Source: Proliferodiscus dingleyae | Taxonomy: Eukaryota > Ascomycota > Leotiomycetes > Helotiales > Lachnaceae | DNA: 64,000 nt | Reading direction: 5' to 3' | Assembly (NCBI GenBank): GCA_003988795.1 | Contig: QYAK01000034.1 | Coordinates: forward strand, 124,001 to 188,000 | In this document: positions 55,684 to 64,000 of the stretch, piece by piece | Layout: every line of letters begins with the position of its first letter | Position numbering within the stretch: position 1 is the first letter of the stretch | The notes under the pieces: model-generated | Told to the model about the DNA's origin: nothing | Database searches by the model: none | The model's input: only the letters and a program-made list of their open reading frames with translations | Position numbers and translations under genes: made by a program

Positions 55684-56901
55684 ATGGACGATAGCAATAA
55701 TCCTCGCAGGCAGAATGATCCGCCACTTGCGGAGACAGATTCTAGGTTTGGTGGTAACCAAGGACAAGCAGGCGGAGGATTTTCGGGCGCGTCTAGAGAT
55801 CGATTCAGGAATGCGCCTCTTACAACGCCTCCGAGTGCAGGCCGAGGGACAGCTGCGACGTATACGGCGGGCTACTATCAAGAGCCACAGTCAACATTTC
55901 CTGCGGCGTTATCTACCAATCCTCTACAGTACCAGCAAGGCTATCCGCAAGATCAAAGACAACAGCAGGGATTCACCAGTTATGGTCAAGAGCTCATGTA
56001 CAATGTCGCACAACAAGCACCGCCCAGCACTGTTTATGATTCCCCTCAGCAATACCAGCCACGGCAATCTGGCGGGATGCAGCTAATGTCCGACGTTGCA
56101 GCACCGTACTTCTCAAACGAGCCGAATAGTGTGTCCGGTCCACCTACATTACAGCACCAAGCCTCCTCGGGCTCCTCTGCCGTCTATCAACAACATCAAC
56201 AAAGTTCCGGAGACCGGACTTCCCTGCTCCAGCAAGGTTTTGCACCCTCGGTGGCTGTGGGAAGTCTGCCTCAGTCTACAGGGGAGGCATTGGAGGAGGA
56301 AGACTTTCCAGTACAAGGGCCGGCGATGGAAGAGGCGTACAGCATGTACCAGACTGCTTTGAAGGAGATATTTCAAAACATTATCCAAGGTCGCCTTACG
56401 GTAGCGGCGGAGTCTCTGCTAGAAATATCGGAGTGGCTTTTGGGTCATGTAGGGGATTTAGGTCGGGTTGCCTTGCTACCATCTTTTCTACCTACTAATT
56501 TAGTTTGATATAGGTCTTACTGTAGATGAAGCCGCCCTGCATTCTGATCGAATACGTCTCTGGGGAGAATTCAACACTGCTTGGCTCGCGATCTTCCAGA
56601 AGCAAAAGGACTTGCTCAATTCTAGCCAAAGGATACAGCCGTCTCAAAGCCTGATGACCCGAGAGTTCATCAGCAAAATGGCCAAAGATCTTATACGAAT
56701 GTGCGACGCAGTCGAAAAATATGGTCTTGTGGATTACCAATATGGCGTTGCAGAAGAGCAGATAATGATGAGTAAGCATTACATCTATTTCAATGTCAGG
56801 AGCGTCAGCTGATTTTGTTTCAAGTCTTAGAAGAATGTCTCGATCTCCAAGAATCTATAGAAGGTGTTGACGAAGGTGCTCCGGGAAGAGCGCTGGCTTG
56901 A
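55684..56901 (+). CDS. conserved fungal protein with Gln-rich N-terminus, function unknown
   Basis: I do not recognise a named family. Exons 55684-56461, 56514-56771 and 56825-56901 give 370 residues. Residues 1-215 are disordered, rich in Gln, Ser, Pro, Gly and Tyr (many YQQ and QQ steps), as in transcription or RNA-binding cofactors. Residues 220-350 look like one helical domain: EEAYSMYQTALKEIFQNII, LLEISEWLLGHVGDLGL, LWGEFNTAWLAIFQKQKD and LIRMCDAVEKYGLVDYQYG. Splice junctions fall inside smooth helices, which supports the model. The start is the first ATG (MDDSNNPRRQ); the frame upstream has only a GTG. A long gene-free region precedes it, as is often seen for fungal regulators. Confidence 0.75.
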
Positions 56902-58962
56902 GCTGTGTATTACTTGTGTGATGAGGTCATTGTATCATTTATTACTCATGCGCCCTTGACTTTAGCGTTTCTATTTTGTTGGATATCATGATCATGCCTT
57001 GGTTTGGGTCATTCCAGATCGGGCGCTTCAGGATCATTGGGGGTGGGGGTTCTGGTAACAATGTATTTATGGCATCTACGGAAAGGGTTGTATGCATAGG
57101 CTACAAGCTAGGGGCGTTGGACGACAAAATAAAAGAGAAGATGCTTTCACGAGCACGTTGGTGACGGTGGTAGGGAGGGATCCAGGACCGGGGGTCCTAG
57201 GGGAGTTACTGCGAGGCAAGGAGCCTGGGCCTTGCTTGCTGGTTCCTGTACTATACATAGCAAAAGCACATATACTGAAGATAATAATACCCAACATTTT
57301 GCATAAGAAATCCCGAGGCTATCACTCTTGGGCCTCACCGCATTGAGAGACAGGCTAACGCAGCACATGACTCCCAACGCTCGATCTCCATATAATTTTA
57401 TCGGATGCGAGGCTCCTATTTCTCCATTTGGTGGCAGCGGCATGGCCATGAAAAAGCAACTTCCGCTGAGTTATATCCTTGCTTACACCACTTATCGATC
57501 TTGTGACACAATGATCTGGTTGATCTAACATCAGGCGCACAAGTGATGACTGGTCACCATTACCTTCAGACACCACCACTGATGGTCTATCTTTCCTCTC
57601 TAAGCCACAATTGGGCTGCCACCGCCCTCGGCTCAGGTATGCAAGATCTACATCTTGCATCGGAAGCCTTGGAAGCCTTGCAAACCTCAGGATCGCGGTA
57701 ATCGGATACTTTCCGAGTATTGCCACCATCCCATCCAGCAAAGACAACAAGAAACGATACATGCGACGCGGAGCTGCAGCCTTGCAGAATGATAATCTCT
57801 CAGCGGCTCATGGTCCCCATGCGTAGTGGCGAAGACTCCGGGATTTGAGGCGCACTGAGCTACCATGGTCTCGGGATCCGTTGCGGAGCAGTGGCGCCGT
57901 AGATCCTCCCTAACATACGGGGCTGGGAGTGTGTGGTTGCATTCGCGGCAGGGTCTAGACTACCTGGCGCGGATGCAGATCCGCGGGAATACAACAGAGA
58001 AAAAGAAATTGCGATGTTGTTCTCTTGGGGTGAGGTGAGGCTGATGAAGGATTGATTGCTCAGGGATTGTCGCCGAAGTCCACAGATAAGCGTGATTACG
58101 ATGTCAGATGTTGAAAAGGAATTCACGTTATTGGATTTTAGATACCGGTATTTGGGAAATCTGGCTTTCGGAATCGAATTATTGGCTCTGTAGGGCTCAC
58201 GTAGCTGTGGAGAAGTAGTACCTAGGCCAATATAGACCAGGTTTATCGAGGGACTGGATGGCTGCCAATCGGAAAGTCACCTATAAGACTGCAATTATAG
58301 CGAGGCGTCCGCCCTAGGGAGATATTGGTAAAGTCCCACTCCGCTGTTCCGGTCGTTAGCTTTGCCTCCTTTAGTGAAGGCTCTTCAGGATATGTAATGT
58401 CTTATGGTTTTGATAGAGCGAGTGGACGAGCTGCTGTTGACCAAGTTACCCATCTGTCACATATCTAGTGGATATTTGTACTGTCCCATCTTTCCTTTTT
58501 GCTGAAAGTCACTTGTTTCTTCAGGAACATTCAGCCATGTCATGGATTCTGTCCCCGATAGCAATACTCACGACTGGCGGCCGTGCCCAGGATGTATCCA
58601 CAGCATACTGACTGGGCTTTCAAGAGTCCAGGGCTGGAAGGCGATAAACAGATGCTACCTCATTTAGCAGAACTTAGAGCAAACATGCTGTTCACAATTC
58701 CGAGCCCTCTCCCTTTAGTACCATATTTTGAAGCCATTTTCTTGAAATTGAGAGACAAATTTGACAACAGTTCCAACCCTCGCATTCTAGCCGCGACGGA
58801 CTAGTTTTGCTATGCATTGATCATTCGTATTGGTGATGCTCTATGCTGATACGAAATCCTATGACATGCTATATGGTTCGACATATTAAGTATTACATGC
58901 CGTATCGATGGAATGGTAGGATTTGGACATGAGATACTCCATACAATATAATACAATAAGTC
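56902..58962. other. intergenic region of 2 kb between convergent genes
   Basis: About 2.06 kb between two stop codons. One ATG-started frame of 135 codons lies on the minus strand (57762-57355) and one frame without ATG on the plus strand (58583-58804). Neither shows a family signature or splice support, so I do not call genes. The length is large for a convergent gap. Confidence 0.45.
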
Positions 58963-59966
58963 TTATCTTTTGACCCATGCTGGCTTCTTTCTTGCTTTGA
59001 CATGACCAGGTTTCTTTCTCTCCACTCTTCTGGGATCGCGAGTGAGGCATCCAGCTGTGATTAGAGTTAGCAACGGCATCCTCAATCCTGGAACAGTTGA
59101 GAAGTTAGAAATGAGAAGATGGCAAAATTACCTCGCCGTAGTGCTGGTTTCAAGGCTGGCTCATGTGCCATCAAAGCCTTTCCAACCGCCAAGGTCAAAG
59201 CCTCAGCTTGTCCCGTTGTACCACCCCCCGAAACAAGAGCCCAGATATTATACTTATCAATTCTTTGCGTGGCCTTCAACGCCCAGATGACGCTCTCTCT
59301 ATCATGAACTCTCCCAAAAGCTTCCACAAGCGTCTTCCCATTCACCAACACCTCTCCAGTGCCCTCCACAAGCCATGCACGAGCAGTAGATGCCTTCCTT
59401 CTCCCAGCTCCAAGAGTTCTTCCCAAGCTGTCAATATGTGGAGCCTTTCCCACATTCAGAAAAGGATTGATGTCTTTCTTGTATTCATTCAAAGCGTCCT
59501 TCACAGGTGTGGGCATCAGGGATGGATGGATGTGATTGAGTCTGTGTAGCACCCGGAGAATCTTGTGATACTTCGAGGCTTTGACCGCTTCCCCCACAGC
59601 ATCTCGATACTCCGCCAGAGACCGCCATGCTACTCGAGGCGCCTCGCCGGGTCTGAGGATCGGAAGATTGCCGTACCTTCGGACGAGACTGTTGAGTGAT
59701 AAAAGATCGTCGGTGAAATGTGGCTGCGCGGTGAAATATGAGGATGATGTAGGGACAACTCGAGCATAGTAAATGTCTTCTTGCTCTTCTTCCATCGCTG
59801 AAAAGTTAATCTCTGGAGCAGCAATGCCAGCTCGTACTCTAGTAGATGTCGTGAAGGTTCGCGGACGGATATTAACGGGGCGCTGTTGCCTGACGGCAAT
59901 TGATCGAGAGGAGCATGCGCACCGAAGAGTTTCCCTCAGGCTCATGGGAAGCCATGCTACTTTCAT
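58963..59966 (-). CDS. MRPS9: mitochondrial small-subunit ribosomal protein uS9m
   Basis: Protein of the mitochondrial 37S ribosomal subunit. Exons 59966-59132 and 59054-58963 give 308 residues. The first 50 residues are basic and hydroxylated (MKVAWLPMSLRETLRCACSS onward), fitting a mitochondrial presequence. The S9 domain fills the C-terminal 130 residues: GRTLGAGRRKASTARAWL, GEVLVNGKTLVEAF, ATQRIDKYNIWALVSGGGTTGQAEA, and the conserved end TRDPRRVERKKPGHVKARKK with a terminal KR. The second exon supplies only that end. The ATG at 59966 is the first real ATG; the codon upstream in frame is GTG. Confidence 0.94.
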
Positions 59967-60180
59967 TTTGAAGCTATGGCTGCCCACGGCTGGATGTCGT
60001 AGAGCTTCTTCGACCCTGCTGCTGCTGAAGCTCGTCTTGCTCTAAAATATTGCTTCCATCACGTGGTAAACAGCTAGTCCCAGATAGGATTGGTGGGGCT
60101 CTATTTGCAACACCAGATATTTTTTCAATTTGACTCGATCTTGTTGTAAAGCAAACTCCCTACAGAGACAACACGGCAAC

Positions 60181-61687
60181 ATGGCTCCTTTCGGAAAGCT
60201 GTATACCTACCCAGGCAATCCTCGTTCGACTGCCATTCTCGCCGTCGCAAAGGCCAACAATGTAGAGCTTGAGCTTGTTGAGACCGTGCCTGCCAACGGT
60301 GTCTCCCCCGAGTACCTCAAGCTCAATGGACTTGGCAAGGTCCCGACTTTCGTCGGCGCTGATGGATACGTCCTCCATGAGGCAATTGCCATTGCTATCT
60401 ACAGTACGTCAATTATATTATCTCCAGATCTTGACTCGAAAACCTCGATCCTACCCGGGACCATGTTTCCCTCTTGCTATGATGAAGCAAAAATGTCATA
60501 CAGTTATCCCTGTCTTAATCATCCGTGTTGATTTTACTAATTAGACTCTGAGCAATTTCCATAATTTGCATGACTCTTCGACTACTGTGAGCTTTGGAAC
60601 AATGGCTGACGGTGTATAGTCACCTCCCAGAATGAGAAGACCACCCTTCTAGGCAAGACCAAGCAAGAGTGAGATCTACCACCACTGCATATTTGTATCT
60701 CACACTGACACCCAACTCAGCTACGCTTCGATCCTGAAAGTCATGTCATTCTTCAACTCTGAGGTCCTACCAACTCTTGGAGGCTGGTTCCGCCCGCTCA
60801 TTGGCCGTGACCCATACAACAAGAGAAACGTCGATGATTCATCAAAGGCTGCCAACAAGGCTGTTGGCGTTATTGATCAACACTTGCTCCACAACACATA
60901 CTTAGCTGGTGAGCGTGTAACTCTTGCTGACCTGTTCGCTGCGGGTATCATCTCTCGCGGGTTCCAATATGTGTTCGACAAGAAGTGGCGCTCTGAGCAC
61001 CCCAACGTCACTCGTTGGTACGAGACTGTCTACAACCAGCCCATCTACTCTGCAGTTGTTGACAAGCTCTCGTTCATTGATGAGGCAGTCAAGTATACCC
61101 CTCCTAAGAAGGAGGAAAAGCCAAAGAAGGAGGCCGCTCCGAAGGCCGCTCCAAAGCCAAAGCCGGCTGAGGATGAGGAAGAAGAGGCCCCAGCTGCACC
61201 CAAGCCTAAGCACCCTCTTGAGTCGCTGAAGACCACCCTTCCTCTTGATGAGTGGAAGCGCCAATACTCTAATAACGATACCCCGGATGCCCTGAAGTGG
61301 TTCTGGGAGAACTACAATCCTCAGGAGTACTCTCTGTGGAAGCTTGACTACAAGTATAACGAAGAGCTAACACAAGTCTTCATGACTTCCAATCTAATTG
61401 GTGGATTCTTTGCTCGCCTTGAGGCCTCTCGCAAGTACATCTTCGGATGTGCTTCCGTTTATGGTGCTGCGAATGACTCTGTCATACAAGGTGCCTTTGT
61501 CGTCCGTGGCCAGGAAGCTCTCCCAGCTTTCAATGTCGCTCCTGATTACGAGAGCTACGAGTTCACCAAGCTTGATGCCAGCAAGCCTGAGGACAAGGAA
61601 TTTGTCAATGAGCAGTGGACTTGGGAAAAGCCTGTCATTGTCAAGGGCAAGGAGTATCCATGGGCTGACGGCAAGGTCTTTAAATAA
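60181..61687 (+). CDS. TEF4: translation elongation factor eEF1B gamma subunit
   Basis: Structural subunit of eEF1B, the GDP-GTP exchange factor for eEF1A. Exons 60181-60403, 60620-60668 and 60721-61687 give 412 residues, the normal length. Residues 1-210 form a glutathione-transferase-like domain (MAPFGKLYTYPGNPRS ... RVTLADLFAAGIISRGF). A Lys/Pro/Glu-rich linker (about 215-255) follows, then the eEF1-gamma C-terminal domain (HPLESLKTTLPLDEWKRQYSNN ... GKEYPWADGKVFK). The first intron is 216 nt, four times the usual size here, and holds a box C/D snoRNA (separate entry). The gene is divergent from MRPS9 with 214 bp between starts. Confidence 0.96.
60472..60557 (+). ncRNA. snR38: intronic box C/D snoRNA, snR38-like
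   Basis: Lies inside intron 1 of the eEF1B-gamma gene, same strand. Box C ATGATGA is at 60479-60485, box D' CTTA at 60514-60517 (degenerate), box C' GTGTTGA at 60525-60531 (one mismatch) and box D CTGA at 60548-60551. A closing stem pairs TTGC (60474-60477) with GCAA (60552-60555). Between C and D' is CAGTTATCCCTGT (60501-60513), an exact 13-nt complement of the conserved ACAGGGATAACTG of 25S rRNA at the peptidyl-transferase centre. By the D'+5 rule the methylated base is the second G of GGG, equivalent to yeast G2815. In budding yeast that site is guided by snR38, whose host is the TEF4 intron. Same target and same host gene strongly support orthology. The second guide (before D) has no target I recognise. 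Confidence 0.9.
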
Positions 61688-62093
61688 GCATTCTAAAATT
61701 TTCAAGACGGGTTCCTTGTTGGGCAAGATGACGTGAAACGAACATGATGAATGGTGGATACTGGGTAAATGCCTGAGCTTCAGCTAAGTCATGCCATAGA
61801 CACAATGCAGATAGATAGCGCACTTGAGGCATATCGTGTTTGTTTAATTGCCTGTGTAGACTGTACCCAACCCTCAGCTATTATACATCATGAATTCTAT
61901 ATTGTACATGCTGGGGTATCTGAGATCTAAGAAAGTCGTAGAGATCATAAATGTTGCACAAAGTCCATTCCAAATCCATTAGCCAGACGCCATTGCTGCG
62001 TGAATACCTCCCTAGAGTCGAAAACATCCTTACTGTCAAAGACTCTCCAAGTGTGACGGACTTCGAAGTGATGTCCGCAGCTATGATCATAGC
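61688..62093. other. convergent intergenic region between eEF1B-gamma and HAD-like genes
   Basis: About 400 bp between stop codons, with 3' UTRs. An ATGATGA at 61744 has a CTGA only about 20 nt away, too close for a snoRNA. Confidence 0.5.
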
Positions 62094-63200
62094 TTATTGT
62101 TGGACCATGGAGTTTTGCTGCCTCATTGAAATAGTGGGACTAGCAGGCGAAGCCCTCGCAACGAACGGCGTCTTTCTCATATACGCACTTACATTATCAT
62201 GTAGGCTGAGCTGATTGATATAGTCATGTACCTGCGGTAGAATATCACCCGTCTCCTGCTGATCCCCTAAGTACTCCGGGATCTGAATTATACTGAACGG
62301 CTCGCTTTTGCCCTTCTCCACCGAATCATCCACCAGCACCGTGTTCGTCTGGTCCCAGTTCGCACCGTAGCTATACTCCGGGTGGCTGGCGGCAATCTTA
62401 GGATCTGACCAGATGGTCGTGAGCCGCTTATAGCATTGTACACGGCGACTGTAATCGGCGGGCGTGAGATTGAACTTCTCGCGGCCCCAAATGGCTACGC
62501 AGCGTTGCTTCTCCTCTGGGGTGAGAATGGCGTCCACTAATGCAGAGACATTCTCAGGACGTGCAGAGGACCAGATTATGACTTTGAAAGTGTCGATGCA
62601 GTATTTGAGAAAGCGAGCAGCGTGAGGGCGCGCTATGAATTTGCGTGGTTGGGCGCGCGTCGGTCGGTAGAGGAGTGTGCCATTGAGATCGATGACTACT
62701 AGGAGGTGTTGAGGAACTTGTACGCACTGTGCTGGGCGTTTGGAAGCGGCGAGGTAGATCGCAGTCGGAGATGGAATGCCTCCTGACGCTGCGGAGGGTT
62801 CAACTTTTGGGTCTCTTCCATTCTCCATCCTTCTAGCTCTAGTCCTGCTCTTTCTAAAACTTTGAGGGCTTGAATAATTTGTGGTGTTTGTCCATCGAAG
62901 GTTGGGATGGGAAGGGCTGGCCTCTGAGACTTTAAGTTTCTGGAATGACTCTGCGACGCCTTGTAGGTCATTTGCTGTGTCTGTGCTCTTTGATTGCTGG
63001 CAAACCAGAGGCACCACCGTTTGATACTTGTTGGCAGGCTGTTGAAGGTGTACTTCAGCCGAAGGTGACACTGGTGAATGTGGTCGGCGCGGTAGGTCCC
63101 GTGTCATTCTGGTACTTGGGCTGAGAAATCGAGATAGAAATCTAATAGCATTTGCATTTCTGTATGCTAGGCAAAACAGACTTTGTGGAGGACGCAACAT
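62094..63200 (-). CDS. NIF/FCP1-type HAD-fold phosphatase-like protein
   Basis: Protein with an FCP1/SCP (NIF) homology domain of the HAD superfamily. Related proteins dephosphorylate RNA polymerase II tails or serve in mitochondrial import (Tim50). Single exon, 368 residues. The N-terminal 160 residues are basic and disordered. The domain starts LLVVIDLNGTLLYRP (motif I, Asp171), followed by FKVIIWSSARPENV (motif II) and TVLVDDSVEKGKSEP (motif III). Motif I normally reads DxDxT; here the second Asp is Asn173, so classical acid catalysis may be weakened or lost. The first 30 residues (Arg, Ser, Leu, Phe, no acids) could also be a mitochondrial presequence. The start ATG position is certain to within a base. 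Confidence 0.82.
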   Translation of the reverse strand: MLRPPQSLFCLAYRNANAIRFLSRFLSPSTRMTRDLPRRPHSPVSPSAEVHLQQPANKYQTVVPLVCQQSKSTDTANDLQGVAESFQKLKVSEASPSHPNLRWTNTTNYSSPQSFRKSRTRARRMENGRDPKVEPSAASGGIPSPTAIYLAASKRPAQCVQVPQHLLVVIDLNGTLLYRPTRAQPRKFIARPHAARFLKYCIDTFKVIIWSSARPENVSALVDAILTPEEKQRCVAIWGREKFNLTPADYSRRVQCYKRLTTIWSDPKIAASHPEYSYGANWDQTNTVLVDDSVEKGKSEPFSIIQIPEYLGDQQETGDILPQVHDYINQLSLHDNVSAYMRKTPFVARASPASPTISMRQQNSMVQQ

Positions 63201-63353
63201 GAGCGTTGACGGGATGTCAAGAAAACCGCAAGGCTGACAATTTCTTCAAGAACGTCAGACGGCCCCACCCGTACATTCACTAGTGTAGCATCAAAATTCC
63301 ACAAGGCTGCGACTTAGAGGTCAAATTTCTGGCACCACTCCAGGCAACTTGAA

Positions 63354-64000
63354 ATGGCTTCAATGAAACGGAAAGCGTTGGATAGTGTCTTACGAAGACG
63401 GTTGAGGGCCAGGAGAGGATCGAGTGAAGAGATTGACGATGACGCTTCATTGTCAGAGAGCTCCGCCGCCAACCCAAAACGTCCTTTGGATCCAGATCCA
63501 GATCCAGAAGGTCAGGACTCTAACGATGAGGTACGTACATGATTATACACAAGATTTGAAGGCCAAGTTTTTATGGTTAAACAGTCAAATCCCTCCCTGC
63601 CAGAGGAAAGCGATGAAGATGACGAGGCTCAAGATATAGGAGCATCAATCTCCTTTGGCGCTCTGGCGAAAGCCTCGGAATCCCTCAACGGCTCGAATCG
63701 GAAGAGGAAGAATCCTTCAAGCTTAGCGGGTATGGATGACTGGGATGATAACGAAGCTATGGAACGAAAAGCAGGCCGTAATGACCAACGAGATTTTAGT
63801 CGTACCAGCAAACACGCACCAACTGAAATGTCCAGCAAGAAAGCTGTATCGCGGAAACGAGAAGTTATTCCCGTCTTCAAACGCGAGGTCCGGGATCCAA
63901 GATTCGAACCTATTTCGGGACATGTAGATACTTCAAAGTTTCGAAAGGCTTATAGCTTTCTGGATGATTATAGGGAAGACGAGATGAAGGAATTGCGTAC
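63354..64000 (+). CDS. RRP36: rRNA processing protein Rrp36 (5' part, runs off the window)
   Basis: Nucleolar protein of the SSU processome, needed for early cleavages of pre-rRNA (A0, A1, A2). Exons 63354-63530 and 63585 to beyond 64000; about 197 residues are visible. The N-terminus is acidic and disordered (Ser/Asp/Glu-rich). The conserved core begins near the window edge: SRKREVIPVFKREVRDPRFE then HVDTSKFRKAYSFLDDYRED. The usual C-terminal basic coiled region lies outside the window. The intron (GTACGT ... AAACAG) joins SNDE to SNPSLPEESDE. ATG 63354 is taken as start; ATG 63363 is possible. It is divergent from the HAD-like gene with 153 bp between starts. Confidence 0.9.

Noticed and set aside
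57355..57762. 135-codon minus-strand frame with a true ATG
   Set aside because: No recognisable motif and no intron signals. The length is within chance for this amount of non-coding DNA.
61744..61776. ATGATGA followed by CTGA downstream of eEF1B-gamma
   Set aside because: The boxes are only about 22 nt apart, too short for a C/D snoRNA.
1..64000. CRISPR arrays, bacterial operons, insertion sequences, integrases
   Set aside because: None seen; the window is eukaryotic nuclear DNA, and I found no transposase, reverse transcriptase or long terminal repeats.

Overview
This is a stretch of nuclear DNA from a filamentous ascomycete (Pezizomycotina). The evidence is 32 protein-coding genes split by short spliceosomal introns (mostly 45-60 nt, with GTRNGY donors and CTAAY/CTGAY branch sites), the presence of MMM1, a HET-domain gene, a URC1-type GTP cyclohydrolase and a PAR32-like protein, and the lack of any bacterial-type operon. 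A leotiomycete is plausible from the general look of the proteins, but I cannot prove the class from sequence alone. I rebuilt exon structures by hand from splice signals and family conservation. Every gene model closes in frame except the AMPK beta subunit.

Layout. 0.3-16.8 kb: seryl-tRNA synthetase, the Rheb GTPase, the cohesin-release factor Wapl, a uracil group (uracil phosphoribosyltransferase FUR1, then ELF1, then the 19-exon URC1 cyclohydrolase), a small serine-rich protein and ribosomal protein eS1. 17-27 kb: a Rab18-like GTPase, a mitochondrial alpha/beta hydrolase, a sphingolipid mannosyltransferase (SUR1 type), the ERMES subunit MMM1, the Golgi GDP-mannose transporter VRG4, a phosducin-like thioredoxin-fold protein and a PAR32-like protein. 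28-42 kb is more accessory: acireductone dioxygenase, a copper amine oxidase, a degenerate HET-domain protein, FAP7 and HAM1 tail to tail, a cytochrome P450, and an AMPK beta subunit with an apparent one-base frameshift. 42-49.5 kb: a small membrane protein, KAE1, RKM4, EPL1 and calcineurin B. From 49.5 to 55.7 kb there is a 6.2-kb stretch with no gene I can support. 55.7-64 kb: a conserved protein of unknown function, mitochondrial uS9, eEF1B-gamma with an intronic box C/D snoRNA, a HAD/NIF-type phosphatase-like protein and the 5' part of RRP36.

Most neighbours are unrelated housekeeping genes, as is usual in fungi. Two local groupings may mean something. FUR1 and URC1 both act on uracil in the URC catabolic route and lie 1.5 kb apart with only ELF1 between them. 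SUR1 (a GDP-mannose user in the Golgi) and VRG4 (the GDP-mannose importer) lie 3 kb apart.

The most notable non-coding element is in the first intron of the eEF1B-gamma gene. It has C, D', C' and D boxes, a closing stem and a 13-nt perfect match to the peptidyl-transferase region of 25S rRNA. This fits snR38, which sits in an intron of the same host gene (TEF4) in budding yeast. Other points of interest are two GC-AG introns, clusters of TACTGTA/TACAGTA motifs in several promoters, and several altered signature motifs (HET, Rab18 G4, HAD motif I, P450 I-helix).
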